Shown here: positions 1 through 8,613 of the stretch, piece after piece
Position numbering within the stretch: position 1 is the stretch's first letter
Layout of the letters: every line of letters begins with the position of its first letter
Assembly: GCA_018649725.1 (NCBI GenBank)
Contig: JABIHH010000083.1
Coordinates: 95,714 to 159,713, forward strand
Direction of reading: 5' to 3'
DNA length: 64,000 nt
Origin: Rhodospirillaceae bacterium
Lineage (GTDB): Bacteria; Pseudomonadota; Alphaproteobacteria; Rhodospirillales; UBA2165
Notes under the pieces: generated by a model
Database searches by the model: none
What the model saw: only the letters and a program-made list of their open reading frames with translations
What the model was told of the DNA's origin: nothing
Made by a program: the position numbers and the translations under genes

Positions 1-1209
1 TGGTTGGGCGTTGCTCAACATGACAGGATTCCCTTTATTACTTACCCGCATGAATGGCCTGCAGAAATGTTGCATGCGGCGGCTAACTTGACATTGGAGT
101 TGGCTCAGGACTTTCTACAAGAAGGCTATGGTTTAAAAGACGCGACTCCCTACAATATTTTGTTTAGGGGTGCCAAACCGGCTTTTATAGATGTTTTGAG
201 TATTGAGAAACGCCAACCTTTGGATCCAATCTGGCGTGCCGAGGCTCAATTTATCAGGAATTTCATTCTCCCTCTCCTTTGTTGGAACAAATTCGGCATC
301 CCGCCAAACCAGCTTCTATTGAATGGCCAAGATGGAATCACGCCAGAATTTGTTTATAAGATTTCGGGTATTATGCAGCGGATGTTCCCCCCCTTTCTGT
401 GGTGGGTAAATTTACCTGTATGGCTCGGCGCTCAAGCCGAGCGGAAGACTATCAGCCAGGCCCGCAAAACCCCAATAGCTCGCAGCCCTGAAATGGCCCG
501 ATTTATATTGGGCCGATCTTTTAAGCGCCTCAAACGTGCTCTAGCTAAGGTCGCTCCGCGGCAATCAGCTGCCTCGCATTGGCAAAAGTATGAGCAAACC
601 TGGCTCTACACTGAGGATCAAGTCACAACCAAGAAACAATTTATTTCATCTGTACTGGGCTCTCTTTCCAACAGCAGAATATTAGATATCGGTTGCAATG
701 TCGGCAGCTATAGTTTGATGGCATCAGCGCATGGTCATCAAGTCGTTGCGTTTGATGCAGACCCAACCGTCGCTGGAATTGCTTGGCGGCGGGCAGCACA
801 GGAAAAGGCAGACATGTCAATTTTAACGGCGAATTTTGCCGATCCAACGCCTGCAACGGGTTGGATGAATGAAGAATGTAGGGCGCTCTTGCCCCGGCTT
901 AGCAATCATTTTGATGTCGTCATCGGACTGGCCGTTATGCACCATCTCATTGTGACCTCCGGTATTCCCTTGGCGGCCCTTTTTGAACAACTGGCCAAAA
1001 CAACCAAAAAATACCTGCTTTTGGAATATATAGATCCATCGGACCAGAATTTTGAAAAAATTTCTCGCGGCCGTGATGATTTATACGGATGGTTAAACCA
1101 GCAGGTTTTTGAGGAACAAGCTAAATCTTATTTTAAAATTGAACGCAAAACTGAAGTGATTCCTGGCCAAAGGATTCTTTATTTATTTTCAAAATATAAG
1201 GTTACATAA
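1..1209 (+). CDS. SAM-dependent methyltransferase with N-terminal kinase-like segment (5' truncated)
   Basis: The reading frame is open to the first base and the first in-frame start-like codon is a TTG at position 4, so the gene probably begins outside the window. The C-terminal half is a class I methyltransferase: motif I reads DIGCNVGSYS, followed by an acidic strand end FDADP, then a MHHL segment typical of small-molecule methyltransferases. The N-terminal part carries LKDATPYNILF and AFIDVLS, resembling the catalytic and metal loops of aminoglycoside-kinase-like folds that are often fused to methyltransferases in polysaccharide or nodulation-type loci. It sits 2 bp before the next gene, so the two are probably cotranscribed. 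The substrate cannot be told; a glycan or lipid modification role is inference from the neighbour. Confidence 0.75.
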   Translation, partial: WLGVAQHDRIPFITYPHEWPAEMLHAAANLTLELAQDFLQEGYGLKDATPYNILFRGAKPAFIDVLSIEKRQPLDPIWRAEAQFIRNFILPLLCWNKFGIPPNQLLLNGQDGITPEFVYKISGIMQRMFPPFLWWVNLPVWLGAQAERKTISQARKTPIARSPEMARFILGRSFKRLKRALAKVAPRQSAASHWQKYEQTWLYTEDQVTTKKQFISSVLGSLSNSRILDIGCNVGSYSLMASAHGHQVVAFDADPTVAGIAWRRAAQEKADMSILTANFADPTPATGWMNEECRALLPRLSNHFDVVIGLAVMHHLIVTSGIPLAALFEQLAKTTKKYLLLEYIDPSDQNFEKISRGRDDLYGWLNQQVFEEQAKSYFKIERKTEVIPGQRILYLFSKYKVT

Positions 1210-1211
1210 CA

Positions 1212-2789
1212 TTGAAAGCGATCCTACCTAAAAAGGACTTGATAACCTTGGCGGAGGCTTTGGGCGCGGCGATGTTGTTGACGGTACCTTTCTGGCTGGC
1301 AGCTTTCGCGAGGATAGGAACGCCATTAGATCAGAATTATATGGGTCACATGTATCACAATGTGTTTGGCTTTGTTCATGTAGACTATCTGGCGGCAATT
1401 CTCCTAATTCTATTTACCGCTTTAATTTTTTGGGTCTTGGTTTTTCGAAATCATATGGACAACCCTATTTTAGGAAAAATCGCTTTTACCATCTGCCTGC
1501 TGAGCCTGGCGTTTTTTGCCAATGGAATTCGTATCTATTTTTTATCCTGGGCTAATTTGACGGTGGCCCTTGAATATTTTTGGATAACCTTAATTTTAAG
1601 CCTAGTCGTTATTCTGGGCGCATGGCGTTGGCGACACCTGTTTTTTAACATGTTAATTCCGCTCACGAGAATTGGGGCTGTATTCTTTTTGCTGGCGCTC
1701 ATAAATGTCTCAATCGCCTTTATTAAGCTTCAACCTGAAAACATGACCGTCTATTCAGCCGCCGGCACCAATCAGCCCGCTAAAAATAAAATTGCCCCAA
1801 AGCAGGTGGTTTGGATCATCTTCGATGAACTCGATGAACGTGTTGGTTTTGTTGACCGGCCAAGTAGTGTTGAAATGCCTGCATTAGATAGATTTAGAGC
1901 GGAAGCAATCGTTGCAACGAATGCTGAGCCACCTGGCGATGTCACACTTTATTCAATACCGACCTTGTTCCAGGGGAAATATGTTGGCACCGCAGATTAC
2001 ACCCAACAAGATAACCTGCGGCTGAATTTTGGCGATGGCAAACGTGCGCTCTGGACTGAGTCACAGGGAATTATTCAAAAAGCCAAATCCCAGGGAATGG
2101 ATGTAGCGCTATTGGCTCAAAGCGGGCACGCCTATTGCCGCCTTTTTGCCAAATACTTGAGTTCATGCATTGAAAATGGGAATCTTTGGACAGCAAAACA
2201 TCGCAATTTGTTTGCGGGCATAAAAAATGTTCTCAATTCATTGTTCGAACATGTTCCACTGGTGTATCGGGCAATGCGCGAACCTCACATGACGATACAG
2301 GGAACTATGGGCGAGGACGTATATCAGAATTTCAAAGGTAATGTTAACCGGGTACTGGCAGATCCCAGTTATGATTTAATAATTCTGCATTGGAACATAC
2401 CACACCGGCCGTTCATATATGACCATTTGAAGGATAAGTTTTCAGACAGCCTCGATACAATTACTGGTCTGGCCAGCGGGTATCTTGGTAATCTCGAACT
2501 TACCGACCTCGCTTTTTCTTCAATGCGTGAGACACTTGAAAAAGCAAATTTATGGGAGTCTAGCGCAGTCATCATATCGGCCGATCACCGATGGCGCGAG
2601 GCTGAAAAACTGGATGGTATAAAAAGCACTAAAGTGCCGTTAATGATCAAACTGCCCGGACACAACGCAAGCAAAATAGTTTCAAGGAAAGTTACGGCGA
2701 TAAACAGCTCAAAATTGATTTGGGGTCTGTTGACCGGAGAAATCAGCAGTGCTGAGGATGCAATCCAGGTAATTTTACTGCGAAAGTGA
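1212..2789 (+). CDS. Membrane-anchored sulfatase/alkaline-phosphatase-fold hydrolase or transferase
   Basis: 525 residues starting at a TTG two bases after the previous stop. The first ~170 residues contain about five hydrophobic membrane segments. The rest is a periplasmic alkaline-phosphatase-superfamily domain: WIIFDELDE supplies the metal-binding acidic residues, GDVTLYSIPTL carries a Thr/Ser where this superfamily places its nucleophile, HWNIPHRPF and SADHRWRE supply the remaining His/Asp ligands. This architecture is shared by LTA-synthase-like and phosphoethanolamine-transferase-like proteins that modify envelope glycans. There is no CxPxR formylglycine motif, unlike the two soluble sulfatases further on, so true sulfatase activity is unlikely. 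The likely role is envelope glycan modification together with the upstream methyltransferase (inference). Confidence 0.75.
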   Translation: MKAILPKKDLITLAEALGAAMLLTVPFWLAAFARIGTPLDQNYMGHMYHNVFGFVHVDYLAAILLILFTALIFWVLVFRNHMDNPILGKIAFTICLLSLAFFANGIRIYFLSWANLTVALEYFWITLILSLVVILGAWRWRHLFFNMLIPLTRIGAVFFLLALINVSIAFIKLQPENMTVYSAAGTNQPAKNKIAPKQVVWIIFDELDERVGFVDRPSSVEMPALDRFRAEAIVATNAEPPGDVTLYSIPTLFQGKYVGTADYTQQDNLRLNFGDGKRALWTESQGIIQKAKSQGMDVALLAQSGHAYCRLFAKYLSSCIENGNLWTAKHRNLFAGIKNVLNSLFEHVPLVYRAMREPHMTIQGTMGEDVYQNFKGNVNRVLADPSYDLIILHWNIPHRPFIYDHLKDKFSDSLDTITGLASGYLGNLELTDLAFSSMRETLEKANLWESSAVIISADHRWREAEKLDGIKSTKVPLMIKLPGHNASKIVSRKVTAINSSKLIWGLLTGEISSAEDAIQVILLRK

Positions 2790-2932
2790 CAAAACCCCAG
2801 CCGGGTTTAGGTAGCCTTCCGACCTAGAATGTCCGCTTTTGGCCGTAATTTTTACAAAAAACGTCTATCTAAACGGCTATTCCGACGGCCGACGGCCCTT
2901 GATTATATATTGCGATTCCTTTTGGAAAGGAT

Positions 2933-3571
2933 TTATTGGGATACCGGAGCGAAATCCCCGGTATCTGGATCCATTACCCATAGATCGCCATCCGCAATAT
3001 CAAACCAGGCGGCGTGAAGAGTTAGGCGGTTTTTATCTTCCAATATTTTTACGCAGGGGAAGGTCCTAAGATTCTCCAAGGAATAACGAACTGACCGGCG
3101 TTCCAACTCGGTTTGTTTTTCGGCACTGGGAAGTTCGCTGGACGAAACAGCAGCAGCAGCAGGTGACAAGAGCCCCATCCACTTGCCGATAAAATCACCC
3201 GGCGAAAGCGGCCCGGCATCAACATTAAGCGCTGCCTGAATACCACCACATCGCCCATGGCCCAAGACGACGATATGTTTCACTTTTAGACTTTGAACGG
3301 CGAACTCAAGCGCCGCCGACGTCGCATGATAAGTGCCGTCAGGCTCGTAAGGCGGCACCAAATTGGCAACATTGCGCACAACAAACATCTCGCCAGGTGT
3401 CGAGTCGAAAATGGTTTCTGGTGCAGCGCGGGAATCACAGCAGGCAATAACCATGGTTTCTGGTGTTTGCCCCTGGTCAGCTAGGACTTGATAGCGTTGT
3501 CGTTCGCGATCAAAACGACCACTTTTAAAGTCGTTATAGCCATTTAACAGTGTTTCTGGGAAATCAGACAT
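2933..3571 (-). CDS. Beta-class carbonic anhydrase
   Basis: 212 residues, the usual length for a bacterial beta-carbonic anhydrase, which interconverts CO2 and bicarbonate in the cytoplasm. The zinc ligands and catalytic pair are all present: Cys45 and Asp46-Ser47-Arg48 in ACCDSR, and His105 and Cys108 in LGHGRCGG. The gene is converging with the membrane sulfatase-like gene, 143 bp away, and stands alone on its strand. It would supply bicarbonate for carboxylases or pH balance; nothing nearby links it to a carboxysome or cyanate pathway. Confidence 0.93.
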   Translation of the reverse strand: MSDFPETLLNGYNDFKSGRFDRERQRYQVLADQGQTPETMVIACCDSRAAPETIFDSTPGEMFVVRNVANLVPPYEPDGTYHATSAALEFAVQSLKVKHIVVLGHGRCGGIQAALNVDAGPLSPGDFIGKWMGLLSPAAAAVSSSELPSAEKQTELERRSVRYSLENLRTFPCVKILEDKNRLTLHAAWFDIADGDLWVMDPDTGDFAPVSQ

Positions 3572-3669
3572 TTTTAATTATGTATTCAGCTGCAATTTAA
3601 GATGAACCCAATCTACCCGTAGGTTTTCCAAAGGGGAAGATATTTCAGTTATCAGGAAGAAATATTCTT

Positions 3670-5175
3670 CTAATCAGCAGGGCCGAATTTTATCCCCTGG
3701 GCCAGCGGGATATCATCCGAATAGTTGATCGTATTGGTGGCCCGGCGCATGTAGTTTTTCCAAGCATCTGAGCCAGATTCTCGCCCACCACCGGTTTGCT
3801 TCTCGCCGCCAAAAGCACCGCCAATCTCAGCGCCGGAAGGGCCGATATTGACGTTGGCGATGCCGCAATCACTGCCTGCGGCAGAAAGAAATTTCTCGGC
3901 TTCCCGCAAATCGGTCGTAAAGATGCTCGACGCCAAGCCTTGCGGCACATCATTGTGAAGCTTAAGGGCTTCCTCGAAGTCCTCATATTCCAAAACATAA
4001 AGAATAGGCGCGAATGTTTCTTCTTTAACAATTTCGCTTTGTGTTGGCATGTCGACAATGGCAGGCTGCATGTAGCACGCATCAGGATAGCCGTCGACAT
4101 AGACCCGTCCCCCACCATGAACCTTGCCGCCTTGTTCAGCGGCTTTAGCCAAAATATCTTCCATGTGAATCCCGGCCTCACCATCAATCAACGGGCCAAC
4201 GAGAATTTTTTCATCCAACGGATTGCCGATAGTAATTGAGCCATAAGCATGAATAAGGCGTTCCAGAATTTCTTCCTTAATATCTTTATGGACGATCAGG
4301 CGACGTAGCGAGGTGCAGCGCTGCCCAGCGGTACCGACGCTCGAGAATAAGATGGCTTTCTCAGCCAGAGCTAAATCAGCCGAAGGCGTTAAAACGAGCG
4401 CATTATTGCCGCCAAGCTCGAGCAATGATCGGCCAAATCGAGCGGCGAGTTTAGGCCCAACAATTTGGCCCATTCGGGTGCTGCCGGTCGCGCTGATCAG
4501 CGAAACATTAGAATTTTCAACCAACGCCTCACCAATCGCCGGACCACCAATAATGATCTGGGCCAAATCTGGCGGTGCTTCACCAAACTTAGCGACGGCG
4601 TTCTGAAACAATTTCTGACAAGCCAATGCGGTGAGCGGCGTTTTCTCCGACGGCTTCCAGATGACGGGATTGCCGCAGGTAATCGCCAATGCCGCATTCC
4701 AGGCCCAGACGGCAACTGGAAAATTAAACGCTGAAATTACGCCGACAACTCCCAGTGGATGCCAAGTTTCCATCATGCGGTGGCCGGGACGCTCGGAGGC
4801 AATGGTCAGGCCATAGAGCTGGCGCGAAAGACCGACAGAAAAATCACAAATATCGATCATTTCCTGGACTTCACCCAGACCTTCTTGCAGAATTTTACCG
4901 CACTCGATCGTCACCAATTCTCCAAGCGCTTCCTTGTGAGTGCGCAGCTCTTCACCTAACAATCGAATAAGTTCGCCGCGCTTGGGTGGCGGTATCATGC
5001 GCCAAACCTCAAAGGTTGTTTTGGCTGCGGTAATTTTTTGCTCAACCGTTTCAGGACTATCTTGATGAACACGGGCAAATTCAAGGCCATTAATTGGCGA
5101 GTGAACCGACAGATCGCCATCTGTTAAATCCACCTCATTTAAGCCAAGATCAGCAATTACATTTTTTAAATCCAT
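3670..5175 (-). CDS. Alpha-aminoadipic semialdehyde (piperideine-6-carboxylate) dehydrogenase, ALDH7 type
   Basis: 501 residues from the ATG at 5175, which has GGAGAG six bases upstream; a GTG five codons earlier is less well placed. It is an NAD(P)-dependent aldehyde dehydrogenase with the catalytic Cys287 in GTAGQRCTS and general-base Glu253 in LLELGG, plus the FNFPVAVWAWN segment typical of the ALDH7/antiquitin branch. It should oxidise 2-aminoadipate 6-semialdehyde to 2-aminoadipate. The upstream gene, 27 bp away, is a saccharopine dehydrogenase whose product is exactly this semialdehyde, so the two form a lysine-degradation operon. The subfamily assignment is from motif and context; another ALDH substrate cannot be excluded. 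Confidence 0.85.
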   Translation of the reverse strand: MDLKNVIADLGLNEVDLTDGDLSVHSPINGLEFARVHQDSPETVEQKITAAKTTFEVWRMIPPPKRGELIRLLGEELRTHKEALGELVTIECGKILQEGLGEVQEMIDICDFSVGLSRQLYGLTIASERPGHRMMETWHPLGVVGVISAFNFPVAVWAWNAALAITCGNPVIWKPSEKTPLTALACQKLFQNAVAKFGEAPPDLAQIIIGGPAIGEALVENSNVSLISATGSTRMGQIVGPKLAARFGRSLLELGGNNALVLTPSADLALAEKAILFSSVGTAGQRCTSLRRLIVHKDIKEEILERLIHAYGSITIGNPLDEKILVGPLIDGEAGIHMEDILAKAAEQGGKVHGGGRVYVDGYPDACYMQPAIVDMPTQSEIVKEETFAPILYVLEYEDFEEALKLHNDVPQGLASSIFTTDLREAEKFLSAAGSDCGIANVNIGPSGAEIGGAFGGEKQTGGGRESGSDAWKNYMRRATNTINYSDDIPLAQGIKFGPAD

Positions 5176-5202
5176 CTGACTCTCCCGCACTTAAAAATTA
5201 GT

Positions 5203-6279
5203 TCAGGCGTATACTTTGCCAAATCGGTTGGATATGAAATCTTCGAAATCTATATCTTCTTGTTTTACAAAGCCCGACCTTGGTATCTTACCTTCCCGGT
5301 GAAGATCAACGACGGCGCAAAGTGCGGTGGCCGTCGTTAATTGAATGGCACTCCAGCGACCATCTTCACGGCCATAAATTTTCTTGGCATAGGATTCCTG
5401 ATGAAGCTTGCCATCTTTATTGCCTTTGACGGTAACAAAAATGACCACGACATCTTGCTCGGTCAGGGGGACACCGTATTCGATAACATCTTTAAAGACA
5501 TCTCGCCTGGAGCAAAGATTTAAATCATTGGCCAGCAGTTTGATCATATCGCGGTGGCCGGGATAGCGAATGGTTTTGTAATTCAAATTCCGCACCCGAC
5601 CGTCCAGAGATTCGCACAAGCTGCCGATCCCTCCCGAAGTCGAAAAGGCTTCATAACGTACGCCATCGAGAGAAATTTCTTCCAGGGATTCGAGCGGTAA
5701 GACCTCCCGCCTTTCGCCCTCATGGATGACCTCGCAAGGATTACAATATTCGTTAATGAGCCCATCAAGGCTCCAGGTCAGATTATACTTAAGGGCATTG
5801 TCGGGATATTGCGGCAGCGCACCGACCCGCATTTTTACGTCCAGAGGCTCTTCATAGAGATTGACCAGATGATGGGCGACAATTGCAATGAAGCCGGGTG
5901 CCAAACCACATTGAGGGACAAAGGCGGAGCTCGCACCTGCTGCCATTTCCCGAATTTTTCGAGCCGTGATGACGTCTTCAGTGGGGTCAAAATAATTAAC
6001 CCCGACATCAGCGGCAGCTTGCGCAACTTGCAAATCGAGATAATAGGGCAGCGTACTAATCACCGCATCCTGACCTTCAAGACCCTTGCGCAGCGCCTTC
6101 TCGTCGGTGACGTCCAATAATATCGGATTTAAATTATTATGCTGGCTCGAAGCAAAGGATTTTTCATGCGCATCGGCAAATTGGACATCGTAATCTTCGG
6201 TCTCTCGTAACATTTCGCCGACAGTCGTACCAATTTTACCGGCACCGAGGATCAAGACTTTCGTTGGGGAATTGGTCAT
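5203..6279 (-). CDS. Saccharopine dehydrogenase (glutamate-forming)
   Basis: 358 residues with an N-terminal Rossmann fold (VLILGAGKIG) and the saccharopine dehydrogenase C-terminal domain (GLAPGFIAIVAHHL, TSGGIGSLCESLDG, TIRYPGHRDM). It cleaves saccharopine to glutamate and 2-aminoadipate 6-semialdehyde with NAD(P). A perfect AGGAGG lies seven bases before the ATG. The aldehyde dehydrogenase follows in the same transcript. The companion lysine-ketoglutarate reductase that makes saccharopine is not in the window and must be encoded elsewhere if the pathway is complete. Confidence 0.88.
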   Translation of the reverse strand: MTNSPTKVLILGAGKIGTTVGEMLRETEDYDVQFADAHEKSFASSQHNNLNPILLDVTDEKALRKGLEGQDAVISTLPYYLDLQVAQAAADVGVNYFDPTEDVITARKIREMAAGASSAFVPQCGLAPGFIAIVAHHLVNLYEEPLDVKMRVGALPQYPDNALKYNLTWSLDGLINEYCNPCEVIHEGERREVLPLESLEEISLDGVRYEAFSTSGGIGSLCESLDGRVRNLNYKTIRYPGHRDMIKLLANDLNLCSRRDVFKDVIEYGVPLTEQDVVVIFVTVKGNKDGKLHQESYAKKIYGREDGRWSAIQLTTATALCAVVDLHREGKIPRSGFVKQEDIDFEDFISNRFGKVYA

Positions 6280-6435
6280 TTGCGGCCCTCCTAAAGGGGA
6301 ACAAAATTCCTACCCCTCCTTACTTATATAGCTGAAATTTTAACAAATCAAAGCGATCTCATTGATTCGTGATTACAAAGGTGATTTTTTATTTTATTCT
6401 AGCGAACTTAATTCTTAACAGAGAGGCCTAGTTAA

Positions 6436-7548
6436 ATGTCATCAATTCCATTTGAAAATTGCGACTATGAGGTTCGGCAAAACCTTATCGACGCACATCA
6501 GGAGGCCTGGGCCAAAATTGCCGCCCCCGGCACCTGGCTCGATAGTGAGCAGAGGCTTGCTGTCGTTGCCGAAATCCGCCAAGCGCGATCTTGTGACTTT
6601 TGTCATGAAATCAAAGACGCTTTGTCACCCAATGCCGTCACTGGCGTGCATACTGCAACCGGTGCGTTGAGTGACGCTGAAGTTGAACTTATTCACCGGG
6701 GCGTCTCCGACCCGGGACGTCTGAGCCAAAAATGGACGCAAGATGTTTTGGCCGGTGGGCTTAGCGAAGGCGAATATGTAGAAATCGTCGGCATTATTGC
6801 CTCGGTTATGATCATGGATACGGCAACGACGGCTTTGGGCTGTCCTGATACGGATGCGCCGGAAGTTGTTACTGGTGAACCTTCACGTTATCAGCCACCT
6901 GGTGCCAGAGTTGAAGCGGCTTGGCTACCGATTGTCGAGCCAGAAGATGCCGTTGAGGCCGATGGCCCCATGTATCCAAGCCCCAAGGCCGGCTACATCT
7001 ATCGCGGTCTTTCAAGTGTTCCAGAATCTATGCGAAACTATTGGGCAATGGCCAATGAGCATTATCTGCCCGGCCAATATGTCTATCAATTTGATCAAAC
7101 AATTCGTGCCATTTCGAGGCCGCAGATGGAGCTCATGGCAGCTCGGGGCTCCGGCCTCCACCAATGCGCTTATTGAACAACGGCACACACCTACATGCTC
7201 CGTGAGAGCACGCAAATTGCCGATACCGAAGTTGAACTGAAAGACGTCACCGAAGGCTTAAGCGATGGCACGCAAATACCTAATGCTGAAGCCTTGGTGA
7301 ATTTCGCTGAAGCGATTGTATCCAGGGATTGCGCTCGAATAGCTGAAACCCGCAAAGTCGTATTTGACACTCTAGGCAATGACGCCACCGTAGATGCTGG
7401 CGCCGTCGCCTCAGCCTTCCACGGCTTCGTCCGGATCGCCGACACCATCGGCATTCCATATGACACGGCAGCCCAAGGTCAAGATGCCCCCGAAATCCGC
7501 GAAGCGGCGGGCATCAACGACTTCTACCGCATCCAACAAGCGGGTTAA
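6436..7548 (+). CDS. AhpD/carboxymuconolactone-decarboxylase-family selenoprotein (in-frame TGA read as Sec247)
   Basis: The frame that starts at 6436 meets a TGA at 7174-7176 and then stays open in the same frame to TAA at 7546-7548, giving 370 residues if the TGA is read through. Around the TGA the protein reads HQCAY-U-TTAH, so the TGA replaces the second cysteine of the CxxC-xxx-H redox motif of AhpD/CMD proteins (Cys244, Sec247, His251), with Glu232 upstream as in that family. The N-terminal half has a second CxxC (Cys53, Cys56) followed by His57, suggesting two tandem AhpD-like domains. A SECIS-like hairpin lies 20 bases after the TGA. Probable role: thiol peroxidase or disulfide reductase. 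A pseudogene with a nonsense mutation is the alternative, but the rest of the frame is intact. Confidence 0.78.
7174..7210 (+). promoter_or_regulatory. Recoded UGA with bacterial SECIS-like hairpin
   Basis: After the TGA at 7174-7176, a hairpin forms at 7196-7210: stem TGCTC/GAGCA with a five-base loop CGTGA. The loop starts 24 bases after the TGA and has G as its second base. Bacterial SECIS elements are known to sit inside the reading frame, with the apical loop about 16-37 bases after the UGA and a G among the first two loop bases. An outer GGCA (7182-7185)/TGCC (7218-7221) pairing could extend the structure. SelB would bind here during translation. The stem is short, so confidence is moderate. 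Confidence 0.6.
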
Positions 7549-7561
7549 CTAATAGGTTAAG

Positions 7562-7596
7562 AATGTAATTAAGGTGGCAGTCACCTTTGTTACATT
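7562..7596 (+). repeat. Intergenic inverted repeat (hairpin)
   Basis: Outer arms AATGTAA (7562-7568) and TTACATT (7590-7596) and inner arms AAGGTG (7571-7576) and CACCTT (7582-7587) enclose the loop GCAGT. The hairpin lies between the selenoprotein stop and the amidohydrolase ribosome-binding site. There is no T-run longer than two or three bases after it, so it may be an mRNA processing or stability element, an operator, or a weak terminator. Confidence 0.5.
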
Positions 7597-7614
7597 TCTT
7601 GCCGGGGAGATGAC

Positions 7615-8613
7615 ATGGCGATCGATCTACATACCCACTATGTGCCGGAGACGTTAGCGGCTGAGTTGCGCAAGCGTGAGGTGCCGCCGTTTATTCGGAC
7701 AAAGGAAGATGGCAACGAGATTTTTCAAATGCCGCATGGGCAGCTGGCGTTTCCAACCAGCTTCATGGATATGACTGCCCGGCGTGAATTTATGACCGGG
7801 CTCAACATTCAGCGCCAAGTGCTGTCTTTTCCCGGCCTGTTTGGGCTGGATAGTATTGCCGCCAGCGAAAGCCTGCCTTTGGTTCAAATTTTTAACGATG
7901 AGGTGGCCAAGCTCTCGAAAGAGTTTCCAGATACATTCTCCGGCCTAGCTGCCCTACCGATGGCGGATATTGATCTTGCCGTTCAGGAATACCGGCGCGC
8001 GCGGGATGAGCTTGGGTTGATTGGCGTGATTTTGCCCAATAACTGTTTTGTCAGCGAAGATCACGTAGCCGAGCTGGCGCCAATTTTCAAAGCCGTCCAG
8101 GAAATCGGTGGTCATGTTTTCATTCATCCCGGTCGCCGCCCTGATGAAGTCCCTGAAGTCTATGAGCCAAAATCACCACCCTTCAAAGATAACGTCGCTG
8201 AACGCCTAGCGCTTACGGTTCAAAACAGCGTCAGTCATTGTATGGTGACCTTGTTGTTCAGCGATTTCCTCGACGCCTACCCGGATATCTCGCTGCATGT
8301 CGCCAATATGGGCGGCACACTGCCTTATGTCATTGAGCGCATGGATAACGTGACGCTGACCCGGACACCGGATGCCGCGCTGCCGAGCTCGAAGGCTGGA
8401 CGCGTGCATGTTGACTGCTCATCGCTCGGGCCAAAATCGCTTGAACTGGCGGTGAAAGTTTTCGGTGCGGACCGCATTGTGTTTGGTACGGACTGCCCAA
8501 TCTTCTCGACCGAACAGTCTTTAAACGCTGTCGCCACGGCTGATATCAGTGATGCAGATCGGCAAAAAATACTAACTGGCAATGCCGAGCAGCTATTGGC
8601 GGCGTATTTTTAG
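7615..8613 (+). CDS. Amidohydrolase 2 family (ACMSD-like) metal-dependent hydrolase/decarboxylase
   Basis: 332 residues, a TIM-barrel amidohydrolase of the ACMSD/gamma-resorcylate decarboxylase group. Metal ligands are visible: His6 and His8 in DLHTH, His171 in VFIHPG and Asp293 in FGTDCP. Family members decarboxylate or hydrolyse aromatic acids and ring-cleavage products. GGGGAGA precedes the ATG by five bases. It follows the AhpD-like selenoprotein by 66 bp with a hairpin between, so they may be cotranscribed. Its 3' end overlaps the convergent GST gene by 4 bp. The exact substrate is unknown; the aromatic-catabolism neighbourhood favours a ring-derived carboxylate. Confidence 0.83.
   Translation: MAIDLHTHYVPETLAAELRKREVPPFIRTKEDGNEIFQMPHGQLAFPTSFMDMTARREFMTGLNIQRQVLSFPGLFGLDSIAASESLPLVQIFNDEVAKLSKEFPDTFSGLAALPMADIDLAVQEYRRARDELGLIGVILPNNCFVSEDHVAELAPIFKAVQEIGGHVFIHPGRRPDEVPEVYEPKSPPFKDNVAERLALTVQNSVSHCMVTLLFSDFLDAYPDISLHVANMGGTLPYVIERMDNVTLTRTPDAALPSSKAGRVHVDCSSLGPKSLELAVKVFGADRIVFGTDCPIFSTEQSLNAVATADISDADRQKILTGNAEQLLAAYF

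Noticed and set aside
2792..2808. AAACCC/GGGTTT hairpin as terminator of the membrane sulfatase-like gene
   Set aside because: Six base pairs, no T-run; too weak to call.
2829..3069. Two short forward frames after the membrane sulfatase-like gene
   Set aside because: They overlap the carbonic anhydrase 3' end on the other strand and show no domain or ribosome-binding site.
6436..7176. Reading the AhpD-like gene as a complete 246-residue protein, with a separate small gene at 7195-7548
   Set aside because: The downstream frame is the same frame, has no own ribosome-binding site, and the break falls exactly on the redox motif; one selenoprotein explains both pieces.
6854..7240. Frameshift as explanation for the break in the AhpD-like gene
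   Set aside because: The alternative frame gives no family-like sequence after the break, while the original frame continues well on both sides of the TGA.
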